Origin: UMGS1851 sp900555605 | GTDB lineage: Bacteria; Bacillota; Clostridia; UBA1212; UBA1255 | DNA: 64,000 nt | Reading direction: 5' to 3' | NCBI GenBank assembly: GCA_902472555.1 | Contig: CABROF010000002.1 | Coordinates: forward strand, 1 to 64,000 | In this document: positions 44,620 to 52,341 of the stretch, in pieces | How positions within the stretch are numbered: the first letter of the stretch is position 1 | Layout: each line of letters begins with the position of its first letter | Notes under the pieces: model-generated | What the model was told of the DNA's origin: nothing | Databases searched by the model: none | Seen by the model: only the letters and a program-made list of their open reading frames with translations | Translations under genes and position numbers: made by a program

Positions 44620-46272
44620 ATGAAGCAATATAAAGGACCAATCGTGACCATCATCATGGACGGGGTCGGACTGAGCAAAAATGAAGAGGGAAATGCAGTC
44701 AGACTGGCCCATACGCCTACCTTGAATAAATTGATGGCCGAATATCCCTGGGTGCCGCTGAAAGCCCACGGAACAGCCGTAGGGCTTCCTTCCGACGAGG
44801 ATATGGGCAACTCCGAGGTCGGTCATAATGCCATCGGTGCCGGTGCGGTATACAGTCAAGGTGCCAAGCTGGTAAACGAATCTATTGAAAGCGGCGCAAT
44901 GTTCCGCGCATCGGGCTGGCGTGAAATCATCGAGAATGTGAAGCAAAATCATTCTACGCTGCATTTCCTCGGCTTATTCTCTGACGGTAACGTGCATTCC
45001 CATATCAACCATTTAAAAGCAATGATCAAGCAGGCAAAAGCAGAAGGCGTATCCTGTGTCAGAGTCCACATTCTGCTGGACGGCCGGGATGTGGGGGAAA
45101 CCTCTGCGTTAGATTATGTACTGCCTTTTGAAACTTTTATCGATGCCCTCCGGGCCCCTGATTTTGATGTAAAAATTGCTTCCGGAGGCGGCAGAATGTC
45201 AATTACCATGGACCGCTACGAGGCAGATTGGTCTATGGTCGCCCGTGGATGGGATACACATGTATGCGGTGAGGGCAGAATGTTTCTTTCCGCGGCAGAA
45301 GCCATCGAAACATACCGCAAAGAATCGGGCTGTATTGATCAGGACCTGCCGGCATTCGTTATCGGCGAGCCGGTAAACGGCGTTATGCGGCCCGTGGGAA
45401 AAATCAACGACGGAGACAGCGTCATCTTCTTTAACTTCAGAGGCGACCGTGCCCTTGAGATCAGCAGAGCCTTTGAGGATCCGTCTCTGCAGACCTTTCA
45501 GCGAACGTATTTTCCGAAGGTATGCTATGCCGGTATGCTCCAGTATGACGGAGATCTTCATATTCCCTCCCGTTTCTTAGTGAATCCGCCCTCTATCTCC
45601 AATACCATGGGAGAACTGCTGGCCAAAAACGGAATCGGACAGCTTGCCATTGCGGAAACACAGAAATTCGGCCATGTGACATATTTCTGGAACGGCAATA
45701 AAAGCGGAAAATTTGATGAATCCCTGGAAACCTACATCGAAGTGCCCTCTGACGTCATTCCGTTTGAGCAGCGCCCTTGGATGAAAGCCGCACAGGTCAC
45801 AGATCGTTTGATTGATGAGCTTAAATCACAAAACTACAAGTTTGCGCGGGTCAATTTTGCCAACGGCGACATGGTCGGCCATACGGGAAATCTGCTTGCT
45901 GCCGAAATTGCGGTAGAAACAGTTGATCTTTGTCTTTCCAGAATTCTTCCGGTCATCGACAGCCTCGGCGGTATGGCAATTATCACAGCGGATCATGGAA
46001 ATGCAGATGAAATGTTTGAAATGAAAAAAGGAAAGATTTCCTATAATCCGGACGGTACGCCGAAAGCAAAGACCGCGCATACGCTGAATCCGGTCCCGTG
46101 TATTTTTTATGATAATACCGAAAATAAAGACGCATACCGCGTGAAAGGCACAGAGGACCGCACCGTACCCCAGTACGGACTTGCCAATATTGCGGCGACG
46201 GTTGCAGAATTGTTCGGAATTTCTTATCCGGATACATGGTGCGGCAGTATGATTGAAAAAACGGGCATCTGA
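44620..46272 (+). CDS. gpmI: 2,3-bisphosphoglycerate-independent phosphoglycerate mutase
   Basis: Manganese-dependent enzyme of glycolysis, 550 residues, converting 3- to 2-phosphoglycerate. IVTIIMDGVGLSKNEEGNAV has the metal-binding Asp, and MGNSEVGHNAIGAGAVYSQG has the serine that carries the phosphate. ILLDGRDVGETSALDY, NFANGDMVGHTG and IITADHGNADEMFE complete the metal site. It is slightly longer than the 510-residue common form, with an insertion around the VTYFWNGNKSGKFDESLETY stretch. The start at 44620 has AGGAGG upstream. It is followed by the ECF S-component genes, an arrangement with no obvious glycolytic sense. Confidence 0.96.
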   Translation: MKQYKGPIVTIIMDGVGLSKNEEGNAVRLAHTPTLNKLMAEYPWVPLKAHGTAVGLPSDEDMGNSEVGHNAIGAGAVYSQGAKLVNESIESGAMFRASGWREIIENVKQNHSTLHFLGLFSDGNVHSHINHLKAMIKQAKAEGVSCVRVHILLDGRDVGETSALDYVLPFETFIDALRAPDFDVKIASGGGRMSITMDRYEADWSMVARGWDTHVCGEGRMFLSAAEAIETYRKESGCIDQDLPAFVIGEPVNGVMRPVGKINDGDSVIFFNFRGDRALEISRAFEDPSLQTFQRTYFPKVCYAGMLQYDGDLHIPSRFLVNPPSISNTMGELLAKNGIGQLAIAETQKFGHVTYFWNGNKSGKFDESLETYIEVPSDVIPFEQRPWMKAAQVTDRLIDELKSQNYKFARVNFANGDMVGHTGNLLAAEIAVETVDLCLSRILPVIDSLGGMAIITADHGNADEMFEMKKGKISYNPDGTPKAKTAHTLNPVPCIFYDNTENKDAYRVKGTEDRTVPQYGLANIAATVAELFGISYPDTWCGSMIEKTGI

Positions 46273-46308
46273 AAATAAAAATAAATACGAAAGAAAGGAT
46301 CTAAACCC

Positions 46309-46809
46309 ATGGCAAGACGCTCGAAAAATGCATTCAATAACACCTCGCGCATAATATTTACGATTCTGTTTATCGCCGCAGGCGTGGTGTTCCATCGCGT
46401 TGCCCCTGCCGAATACCTGCCCATGCAGTTTATCGTCCTTTTGTGCGGTTTTTTGTGCGGCTCCGGATACGGCGCCGCCGCAGGCTTGGTGATGCCGTTT
46501 TTTACACTTCTTTTTAACGGTGCGCCGACGCTCTGGCCGGATGCAGTCGTTACAGCGTTAGAATTGGGTGCATACGGGTTCCTTCCCGGACTGCTTCCGA
46601 AAAGATGGCATTCCACTATGCGTCTGCTGCTGACCATGCTGGCAGGCAGAGCTGTAATGGGCTTATCCTACTTGATTATTTATGTGCTCCAAGGCAGCGG
46701 CTACAGCTGGTCCGCTTTCATGGATCATGCGCTGTGGTACGGCCTGATCGGCATAGTGCTGCAGCTTGCTGCAATTCCTTTGATTGCCGCCGCATCGGAC
46801 AGGTCTTGA
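46309..46809 (+). CDS. ECF transporter S-component-like membrane protein, first copy
   Basis: A 166-residue membrane protein with about five to six hydrophobic helices. It is clearly paralogous to the next S-component: LCGFLCGSGYGAAAGLVMPF, LELGAYGFLPGLLPKRW and GSGYSWSAFMDHALW match that protein segment for segment. ECF S-components bind a vitamin and use shared energising subunits; those (EcfA, EcfT) are not in the window. GAAAGGA precedes the start. It lies 36 bp after gpmI in the same direction. Vitamin B6 is a possible substrate, judged only from the pyridoxamine kinase next door. Confidence 0.78.
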   Translation: MARRSKNAFNNTSRIIFTILFIAAGVVFHRVAPAEYLPMQFIVLLCGFLCGSGYGAAAGLVMPFFTLLFNGAPTLWPDAVVTALELGAYGFLPGLLPKRWHSTMRLLLTMLAGRAVMGLSYLIIYVLQGSGYSWSAFMDHALWYGLIGIVLQLAAIPLIAAASDRS

Positions 46810-46872
46810 CAGATATTTTACAGTTGTGCTATTCTATCACTCGTTCATATGGCCGAAGCCTGTGATGTAATC

Positions 46873-46981
46873 AATACCACGAAGGTATCCGATTTTCCGA
46901 AGAAATCATTTTGATTTCGGAGGTATGCGGCAGTTTCCGCGTATACTCCGCGCGGTCGGATTCCGGTCGTGGTATTTTTTT
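46873..46981 (+). ncRNA. Candidate branched RNA element ending in a terminator, between S-component genes
   Basis: A nested structure. The outer stem is AATACCACGA with TCGTGGTATT, followed by a T-run. The next stem is ATCCGA with TCGGAT. Inside are two hairpins: GAAATC/GATTTC (46902-46918) and GGTATGCGG with CCGCGTATACTCC (46922-46949). The layout is a three-way junction above a terminator stem. It ends 41 bases before the second S-component start. It matches none of the riboswitch classes whose conserved core I know (TPP, purine, FMN, THF, lysine). It may be a novel leader, a MITE-like repeat or an elaborate terminator. Confidence 0.55.
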
Positions 46982-47022
46982 GCTGCACAAATTTTGAAGG
47001 ATATCAGGAAAGGATTCATTTT

Positions 47023-47544
47023 ATGAAAAAGAATACTACATATCGTATTGTAATGACAGGCCTTATGATGGCCATCGGCGTGGTACTCCCGACTATTTTT
47101 CACTTTATACCGCAATTCGGTATTATTTTTCTTCCCATGCACATTCCCGTGCTGATCTGCGGTTTTCTCTGCGGCTGGCCCTACGGATTGGTCACAGGTC
47201 TGGCAGTGCCGTTTCTTGGCTGTTTTATCAACGGCATGCCTTCGTTATACCCTACAGCCCTCGTAATGGCACTGGAATTGGGAACCTACGGATTGATTGC
47301 CGGCATATTACCGAAAAAATGGAATGTCAACGTGCGGCTGATCATGGCTATGCTCGCCGGACGTTTAATTTATGGCGCTGCCAACGTTATTTTTGTGGGG
47401 CTGCTGGGAAGCGGGTATGGATGGAGCGCATTTCTTGCCGGCGCGTTTGTAAAAGCACTGCCCGGGATTGCTATCCAGTTGGTTCTGATACCGATTATCG
47501 TAGCAGCAGTGGAAAAGCATATACAGTCCCTTGGCAGGGCTTAA
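47023..47544 (+). CDS. ECF transporter S-component, second copy
   Basis: A 173-residue membrane protein of the ECF S-component family. MTGLMMAIGVVLPTIFHFIP is the first helix with the family-like N-terminal motif. IPVLICGFLCGWPYGLVTGL, GMPSLYPTALVMALELGTYG and LIAGILPKKWNVNVRLIMAM follow, then GSGYGWSAFLAGAF. AGGAAAGG precedes the start at 47023. It lies directly after the candidate RNA element and before a P-loop kinase gene. Tandem S-components suggest two related vitamins or vitamers, or recent gene duplication. The substrate cannot be read from sequence. Confidence 0.85.
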   Translation: MKKNTTYRIVMTGLMMAIGVVLPTIFHFIPQFGIIFLPMHIPVLICGFLCGWPYGLVTGLAVPFLGCFINGMPSLYPTALVMALELGTYGLIAGILPKKWNVNVRLIMAMLAGRLIYGAANVIFVGLLGSGYGWSAFLAGAFVKALPGIAIQLVLIPIIVAAVEKHIQSLGRA

Positions 47545-47569
47545 TCACAAAATTCGAACGGAGTATGGA

Positions 47570-48646
47570 ATGTTTATGCGTACGATACTGCTCTCTCATT
47601 ATAAAGATTATCCGGCATCAGAAGTTGTGGATCTTATAAAGCTGCTGTATCAAAGTGAATTTGCCGGTAGTCATATGATCTCTGATGAGACGGCCAGCCT
47701 CCGCCGGCTGCAGGCTGAGATCGAACAGCTCCGGCCTGCCGATTGGGCGGGGCAGCCATTGTTTCGGGAGATTGGAAACGGATTGTGCCGGTTGAACCTC
47801 GGACCCGCGGCAGAGGCAGGGTTGTCCGCAGAAACGATAAACCATTTATTCATCCGAGCTTCCAATCAGAAACAGGGCAGCCGGCCGGCCTTTGAAGAAA
47901 AGCTCAGGCTGCTGCAGGCCTGCTGCACGGAAGGCCTGCTCCCCTATCCCGCTGCTTTTGTGCATGAGGAAATGAGGCGCCTCCGGGAACAGGGATATCC
48001 TCCGGTTCGTCATAGCAATGCTTATCGCGCTGCCTATCATCCTGCATATCGGATTATCCAGCAGGAATATCTTACCTTTTTTTCTGTATTCTGCAGAATT
48101 GATCAGCTGTTAAACAGCACGAACGACTCACAACGGCCTGTGACAGTTGCCATCGATGGTATGAGCGGCTCCGGAAAAAGTTATCTTGCCGCACTGCTTA
48201 CCGAAATTTATGACTGCAATCTGTTTCACATGGATGATTATTTTCTGCGGCCGGAGCAGCGTACCCCGCAGCGTCTTGCGGAAATCGGCGGAAATATCGA
48301 TTATGAACGCTTTTCATCCGAAATCAGCAGCAGGCTGAAAACCGGCCGGCCCTTTACTTACCGCAAATATGACTGCGGCAATCGGCTTCTTTCAAAGCCG
48401 ATTGCCGTACAACCCAAACGGCTGAATATCATAGAAGGCGTATACAGCCTGCATCCGGCAGTGCATGCCTGCGCTGATCTGAAAATATTGATCAGAACTA
48501 CAGAACATACACAGATTCAAAGGATTCGTAAAAGGAGCGGCACGCACCTGCTCAAGCGCTTTCAGCAGGCCTGGATTCCTGCTGAAACTGCATATTTTAC
48601 GGCATTTCACATTGAAGAATGCTGTGATATCCGAATAATCACTTGA
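47570..48646 (+). CDS. P-loop kinase of the uridine kinase-like family with N-terminal extension
   Basis: A 358-residue protein. From about residue 185 it has Walker A AIDGMSGSGKSYLAALL, then FHMDDYFLRPEQRTPQRL and NIDYERFSSEI, and NIIEGVYSLHPAVHACADLKI as in uridine kinase/phosphoribulokinase-like enzymes. The N-terminal half (LSHYKDYPASEVVDLIKLLYQ, PRLEHEEMRRLR-like helices) is not a domain I recognise. The start at 47570 has GGAG; a second ATG is two codons later. It follows the second S-component gene by 25 bp, so it may phosphorylate the imported compound. Similar kinases act on nucleosides, pantothenate or sugars, so the substrate is open. Confidence 0.75.
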   Translation: MFMRTILLSHYKDYPASEVVDLIKLLYQSEFAGSHMISDETASLRRLQAEIEQLRPADWAGQPLFREIGNGLCRLNLGPAAEAGLSAETINHLFIRASNQKQGSRPAFEEKLRLLQACCTEGLLPYPAAFVHEEMRRLREQGYPPVRHSNAYRAAYHPAYRIIQQEYLTFFSVFCRIDQLLNSTNDSQRPVTVAIDGMSGSGKSYLAALLTEIYDCNLFHMDDYFLRPEQRTPQRLAEIGGNIDYERFSSEISSRLKTGRPFTYRKYDCGNRLLSKPIAVQPKRLNIIEGVYSLHPAVHACADLKILIRTTEHTQIQRIRKRSGTHLLKRFQQAWIPAETAYFTAFHIEECCDIRIIT

Positions 48647-48668
48647 TCGGCCTGCGGGGCATATCTTT

Positions 48669-48820
48669 CTATCGTTCCTTTTGTATATGCCGGTATGATC
48701 TGGCATATTGAACCCGGGGCGCACCTATCGTTTGTTTAAAGAACGCAATAAAATGAGTCTCGCACGAAAATCCGCACAACAGCGTCGTATCCAACTTCTG
48801 GCAGGACGAACGGGCTGGAT
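48669..48820 (-). pseudogene. Remnant of an AraC-family regulator (C-terminal helix-turn-helix)
   Basis: Minus-strand reading LLCGFSCETHFIAFFKQTIG, then APRVQYARSYRHIQKER and a stop at 48669. It resembles the second AraC helix-turn-helix (xxCGFxxxSHFxxxFKxxxG). The first helix pair and the sensor domain are gone, and no start or ribosome site is seen. The fragment abuts the DUF1294 gene. It is the relic of a regulator that may once have controlled this vitamin-related locus. Confidence 0.65.
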
Positions 48821-49099
48821 TTAAAAGAAATAGATCAGCAGCAGACAGATACACAGCTGTAAAAGTATTATGAAAGGAATTCCGATCATAAATTTTGCAT
48901 GCTTTGTTTTATGACGGATCAGCAGCATGCATATCAGCATGGAAGCAGAACCGCCCAGCAGCGCGGTAAAAAGCAGTGTCCGCTCCCGAATGCGATGTTT
49001 GGGCCGTTTTCTTGCGGCCCATTTATCATAACACGTCAAGGCAGCTGCCAAAACAGAAATCAGCAGGGTATAAGCAGCGATCCAAAACAGCTCTTTCAT
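48821..49099 (-). CDS. DUF1294 family membrane protein
   Basis: A 92-residue protein with about three hydrophobic segments. YDKWAARKRPKHRIRERTLL and ALLGGSASMLICMLLIRHKTKHAKF match the DUF1294 pattern of a Tyr-Asp-Lys helix start, Arg-Ile-x-Glu and a Gly-Gly loop before Arg-His-Lys-Thr. The function of this family is unknown. The start overlaps the stop of the pyridoxamine kinase gene in an ATGA, so the two are translationally coupled. Downstream is the AraC remnant. Confidence 0.88.
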   Translation of the reverse strand: MKELFWIAAYTLLISVLAAALTCYDKWAARKRPKHRIRERTLLFTALLGGSASMLICMLLIRHKTKHAKFMIGIPFIILLQLCICLLLIYFF

Positions 49100-49968
49100 T
49101 TTTTAAACTTTCCTAAGCTTTCCATTAAAACAGGCAAATTGCCCTCAAAATTCAGTCCGTACCGAACATCGATTCCTGCCGTACGGGTAGAGCGAATGCA
49201 TGCCGCCGTAAAATCAACTGCGATTCGCAGAGCCTCCTCCATTTCCAGGTTATTCAGCAGGCCTGCCAGCAATGTGCTCGCAAACACATCCCCCGATCCA
49301 TGATAGCAGCCGGCCACTGCGCTGGAAAACGCATAGGAAAACGTATCGGTTTCGCAATGATATGCCGCCGCGCCGAGATGCGCCTGATCATAATGGACCC
49401 CTGTCAGCACCACATACCGGTTTCCGAATTCAGCAAGCCGTTTCAGCAGATCCGTAATATATTGCTCCGAATACGGTCCCGGCCGATACGGCATTCCCAG
49501 CATGAACACGGCTTCCGTAATGTTGGGCGTAATCACATCCGCGGATCTGCAGAAATCTGCCATTCCGGCTATATAATCCTGCTGAAAGCTCTGGTATAAT
49601 CTTCCGTGATCTGCCATGACCGGATCCACAAAACGCAGACAGCGCTTATCAGAAAACAGATCAAAAACCTGACGGACGATTGTCAGCTGCTCAAAAGAAC
49701 CAAGAAATCCGGTATAGATCGCATCAAAGCACAAATTCAGAGACTTCCAGTGCCGCGCAATCGGCAAAATATCCGCAGTCAAATCACGATAAGTATAATT
49801 TTGAAATCCTCCGGTATGCGTAGATAAAATTGCTGTAGGCAAAATACTTGTCTCAATGCCTGCAGCAGATAAAACAGGCAGGGCCACAGTCAAAGAACAC
49901 CTTCCGACACACGAGATATCATGAATCGCAGCAATATGCGGTTGTCCGGCCAAATTTTCTCCCGCCAT
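49096..49968 (-). CDS. Pyridoxamine/pyridoxal kinase
   Basis: A 290-residue ribokinase-fold kinase of the PdxK/PdxY group that phosphorylates vitamin B6 vitamers. IAAIHDISCVGRCSLTVALP is the substrate-side motif, FVDPVMADHGRLYQSF the central part, ADVITPNITEAVFMLG the anion-hole approach and GCYHGSGDVFASTLLAG the ATP/catalytic Asp motif (GxGD). AGGGTGA precedes the start. A DUF1294 gene follows with a four-base overlap. It faces the ECF S-component group across the AraC remnant, which links vitamin uptake to its trapping by phosphorylation. Confidence 0.93.
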   Translation of the reverse strand: MAGENLAGQPHIAAIHDISCVGRCSLTVALPVLSAAGIETSILPTAILSTHTGGFQNYTYRDLTADILPIARHWKSLNLCFDAIYTGFLGSFEQLTIVRQVFDLFSDKRCLRFVDPVMADHGRLYQSFQQDYIAGMADFCRSADVITPNITEAVFMLGMPYRPGPYSEQYITDLLKRLAEFGNRYVVLTGVHYDQAHLGAAAYHCETDTFSYAFSSAVAGCYHGSGDVFASTLLAGLLNNLEMEEALRIAVDFTAACIRSTRTAGIDVRYGLNFEGNLPVLMESLGKFKK

Positions 49969-50012
49969 CTGTCACCCTCGACTTTCCTTTTGATTAAGCA
50001 AAATAAAAAGAA

Positions 50013-50044
50013 ACACAAAGCACCGATTTCTCACTGCTTTGTGT
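50013..50044 (-). terminator. Terminator of tRNA-Leu
   Basis: ACACAAAGCA and TGCTTTGTGT form a perfect ten-pair stem with a 12-base loop. On the minus strand TTTCTTTTTATTTT follows. It lies 25 bases after the tRNA 3' end. Confidence 0.85.
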
Positions 50045-50069
50045 CCGCTTCAACAGTCGTATGCGATAT

Positions 50070-50156
50070 TGGTGCTGGTGACCGGACTTGAACCGGTACG
50101 GAGTTTCCCCCGAAGGATTTTAAGTCCTTTGCGTCTGCCGATTTCGCCACACCAGC
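50070..50156 (-). tRNA. tRNA-Leu, anticodon UAA
   Basis: Acceptor stem GCTGGTG/CACCAGC with discriminator A and an encoded CCA. The anticodon stem AAGGA/TCCTT encloses loop CTTAAAA, so the anticodon is TAA. A long variable arm (TCGGGGGAAACTCCG) and the T-arm GGTTCAAGTCC are as expected for a class II leucine tRNA. It is transcribed on its own from the promoter at 50177-50205. Confidence 0.97.
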
Positions 50157-50176
50157 GCTGCAAAACGACGAGTATT

Positions 50177-50205
50177 ATCATAGCAAATCAGCCGTCAGTT
50201 GTCAA
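50177..50205 (-). promoter_or_regulatory. Strong sigma-A promoter of tRNA-Leu
   Basis: On the minus strand a perfect TTGACA (50200-50205), 17-base spacer and TATGAT (50177-50182). It lies in the gap between the cotH-like stop and the tRNA, so the tRNA does not depend on cotH transcription. Confidence 0.9.
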
Positions 50206-50209
50206 CACT

Positions 50210-51523
50210 TTAATAACCTAAGCTTCTTAAAAAAGCGGCGCGCCCCTCCGCATACGCTGTCAGGGAAATGATCCCTGCGCTGTCTGCCTCCTTTGAAATC
50301 CCGATATTGACACAATAACTTGTATATGGGTAAAAAGCAGACAGATCCGTTTCCACAGCAGAACCGATCTGCGCATGCAGCGCTTCCACACGTCCCGGTA
50401 TTTCTTCTAAGAAGGATGTCAGTTTTTTTATGTATGATTCATACGTTGTCCGATATTCCTCTACCGCAAGCAGATTGTTTACCAAAGGGCGATCCGAAAT
50501 ATCGCTGATATTAAAAATCGGAGTCAGCGGAGAAAGCGTCATGCTTGCCCCCTGGTCTTTTGCATTGCCGCCAAAGGCTCGGTTATAGTCCCAGGGGATC
50601 ATGGAAAAGACTCCATTATTTCCGCATAGATAAAAGTTCTCCGCATTTTTGCCGAGATATCCATTATAACAGCCCAATGCTGTATTTACAGCGATATACT
50701 TCAGCGCGCTGTCAACATCCAGCACACGCTCAATGGCCCCCTTTTCACCCGGCGGCATATGATTCAGCACGCGGATCAATTCAGCTAAATCCGTTTTGGA
50801 TTCATCCGCACCGTTTTTCTGGTCCAGCAGCGGCAGCGACTGTTCATCTTTCAGTGCGGTCCCCTGATCGGCCTTATAAAGATTCCCGTTATTATTTCCG
50901 AATACACGCTTTAAAAAGCTGTCGTCAACAGCCTCCAGGCAAAGATACAGCCCCTTATATTCGCCGTTTACATGAAGCTTGACATAAGTGGCAAGCGGCG
51001 CATAGCCGCCGATATACCGGAACGCTTCATATGTCAGATACTCGCGCATATAAGAAGGATCCTTTGCCAAATTGGTCAGTACCATCTCGTCCAGGCCTTC
51101 CCACTTTTGCTTATCCACGTACTTATCGAATTTTACTTTAAAACTATAGCGTGCCGAAGCTTCTGGCCTTGCATCGGATAAATCGGTATTGCCCATTGTC
51201 CGGAAGCCGACATTTTCTATCTCGATCCCGTCAAATGTGATATCAGCAGAGTAAAACTGTTCATTTTCAGGCGCTGCCAGAATTTCATTCCAATAGGCTT
51301 CGCTCAGCGTCACGGAGACTTCCCGGATCTCCTGTCCGTTAAAAACATCTTGATATTTTTTATTCTGCTGAACATCCAAGCCATTCGGAAAGGTAGGAGA
51401 CGGCGAACCGTGCCCGGGACCGTCGGACGTGCCCGGACCTGCTCCTCCGCTGCAAGCGCTGAGTCCGGCAACTGTCATACAAATCAAAAACACAGCCATA
51501 AAACGATACCACTTATTTTTCAT
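50210..51523 (-). CDS. CotH-family lipoprotein
   Basis: A 437-residue protein of the CotH kinase-like family. The signal peptide ends in lipobox AGLSAC with lipidated Cys24, then a Gly/Pro/Ser-rich linker. The CotH fold is seen in EVSVTLSEAYWNEILAAPEN, RTMGNTDLSDARPEA, YSFKVKFDKYVDKQKWEGLD, LTYEAFRYIGGYAPLATYVK, NGEYKGLYLCLEAVDDSFLK and the catalytic-type IPWDYNRAFGG. Spore-coat CotH phosphorylates coat proteins; exported lipoprotein versions have less clear roles. GGAGG is nine bases before the start. The cyclophilin-like lipoprotein gene is upstream. Whether the kinase is active is inferred from the aspartate in IPWDYN. Confidence 0.88.
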   Translation of the reverse strand: MKNKWYRFMAVFLICMTVAGLSACSGGAGPGTSDGPGHGSPSPTFPNGLDVQQNKKYQDVFNGQEIREVSVTLSEAYWNEILAAPENEQFYSADITFDGIEIENVGFRTMGNTDLSDARPEASARYSFKVKFDKYVDKQKWEGLDEMVLTNLAKDPSYMREYLTYEAFRYIGGYAPLATYVKLHVNGEYKGLYLCLEAVDDSFLKRVFGNNNGNLYKADQGTALKDEQSLPLLDQKNGADESKTDLAELIRVLNHMPPGEKGAIERVLDVDSALKYIAVNTALGCYNGYLGKNAENFYLCGNNGVFSMIPWDYNRAFGGNAKDQGASMTLSPLTPIFNISDISDRPLVNNLLAVEEYRTTYESYIKKLTSFLEEIPGRVEALHAQIGSAVETDLSAFYPYTSYCVNIGISKEADSAGIISLTAYAEGRAAFLRSLGY

Positions 51524-51619
51524 TCATTCATTCCTCCAGCGATCATCGGTTCAAATACATCATGTGATTCCGATTATACCAATATGCGCGGCCCTGCGTC
51601 AAGCAGATAAATCACCGGA

Positions 51620-52324
51620 TCATTCTTCAAAATATTTTCCCGGGAAATATTTGATGGGACGTTCCTTTGTTACGGCATGTGGATAGGTCCGCCCCTTTAA
51701 ATCAATGCTTGTTTTCTTCGTCCGCACCGAGGCCATGGGCTGCAGGGAGTCCATATAGCTCTTTAAAAGGCTGATTTCATCCAAAATTTCCAGACCGGAT
51801 ATGACACGTCCAAAGGCCGCATATTTTCCGTCCAGATCCGCCGCTCCCTCATCATCGAGCACGATAAAAATTTCACCTACCGCGGAATTATAATCCTCTT
51901 CCAGATAGCGCGCCATACCGACTACACCGCGTTCGAATTTTACAGTCTCTCCCGTATATCCGTTTTCTGAGAATTCTCCATCAATCATCTTCTCCTGATT
52001 TTTTGTATGGGAAAGATCTCCGATCTGTACCACTGTGTTCGGAATTACTTTGGTAACATTGATGCCGTTATAAAAATACTCATATAATAAGTCAATAAAA
52101 AAAGAAACCGTATTCGGCGCCGCCTCCGGGTAAAGTTCAATCGTCACGGTGCCGCCGATGCCGGAATAAGCCTCCGGATCAAATTCAATCGTAACCACGG
52201 GATTGCGATCCTCCATGTTCACACACCCGGAAAGCAAGCTGCCGGATGCGATTGCAAGCACGAGAAGCACTGCAATTTTTCTGGCGAATTTCCATAAGGT
52301 CATAATAAAAGAGTCCCCTTTCAT
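51620..52324 (-). CDS. Cyclophilin-like (peptidyl-prolyl isomerase family) lipoprotein
   Basis: A 234-residue exported lipoprotein; the signal peptide ends in lipobox SLLSGC with Cys34 counted from 52324 (an ATG at 52303 is the other possible start). Cyclophilin parts include VTIELYPEAAPNTVSFFIDL, VKFERGVVGMARY, SAVGEIFIVLDD and YAAFGRVISGLEILDEI. The usual FHRVI, which carries the catalytic arginine, reads VTKVI, and QGGD reads QIGD. It may therefore be a weak isomerase or a binding protein. It lies between the ABC genes and cotH, on the same strand. A helper role in folding exported proteins is inferred. Confidence 0.82.
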   Translation of the reverse strand: MKGDSFIMTLWKFARKIAVLLVLAIASGSLLSGCVNMEDRNPVVTIEFDPEAYSGIGGTVTIELYPEAAPNTVSFFIDLLYEYFYNGINVTKVIPNTVVQIGDLSHTKNQEKMIDGEFSENGYTGETVKFERGVVGMARYLEEDYNSAVGEIFIVLDDEGAADLDGKYAAFGRVISGLEILDEISLLKSYMDSLQPMASVRTKKTSIDLKGRTYPHAVTKERPIKYFPGKYFEE

Positions 52325-52341
52325 CGGTATGCCGTATCCTT

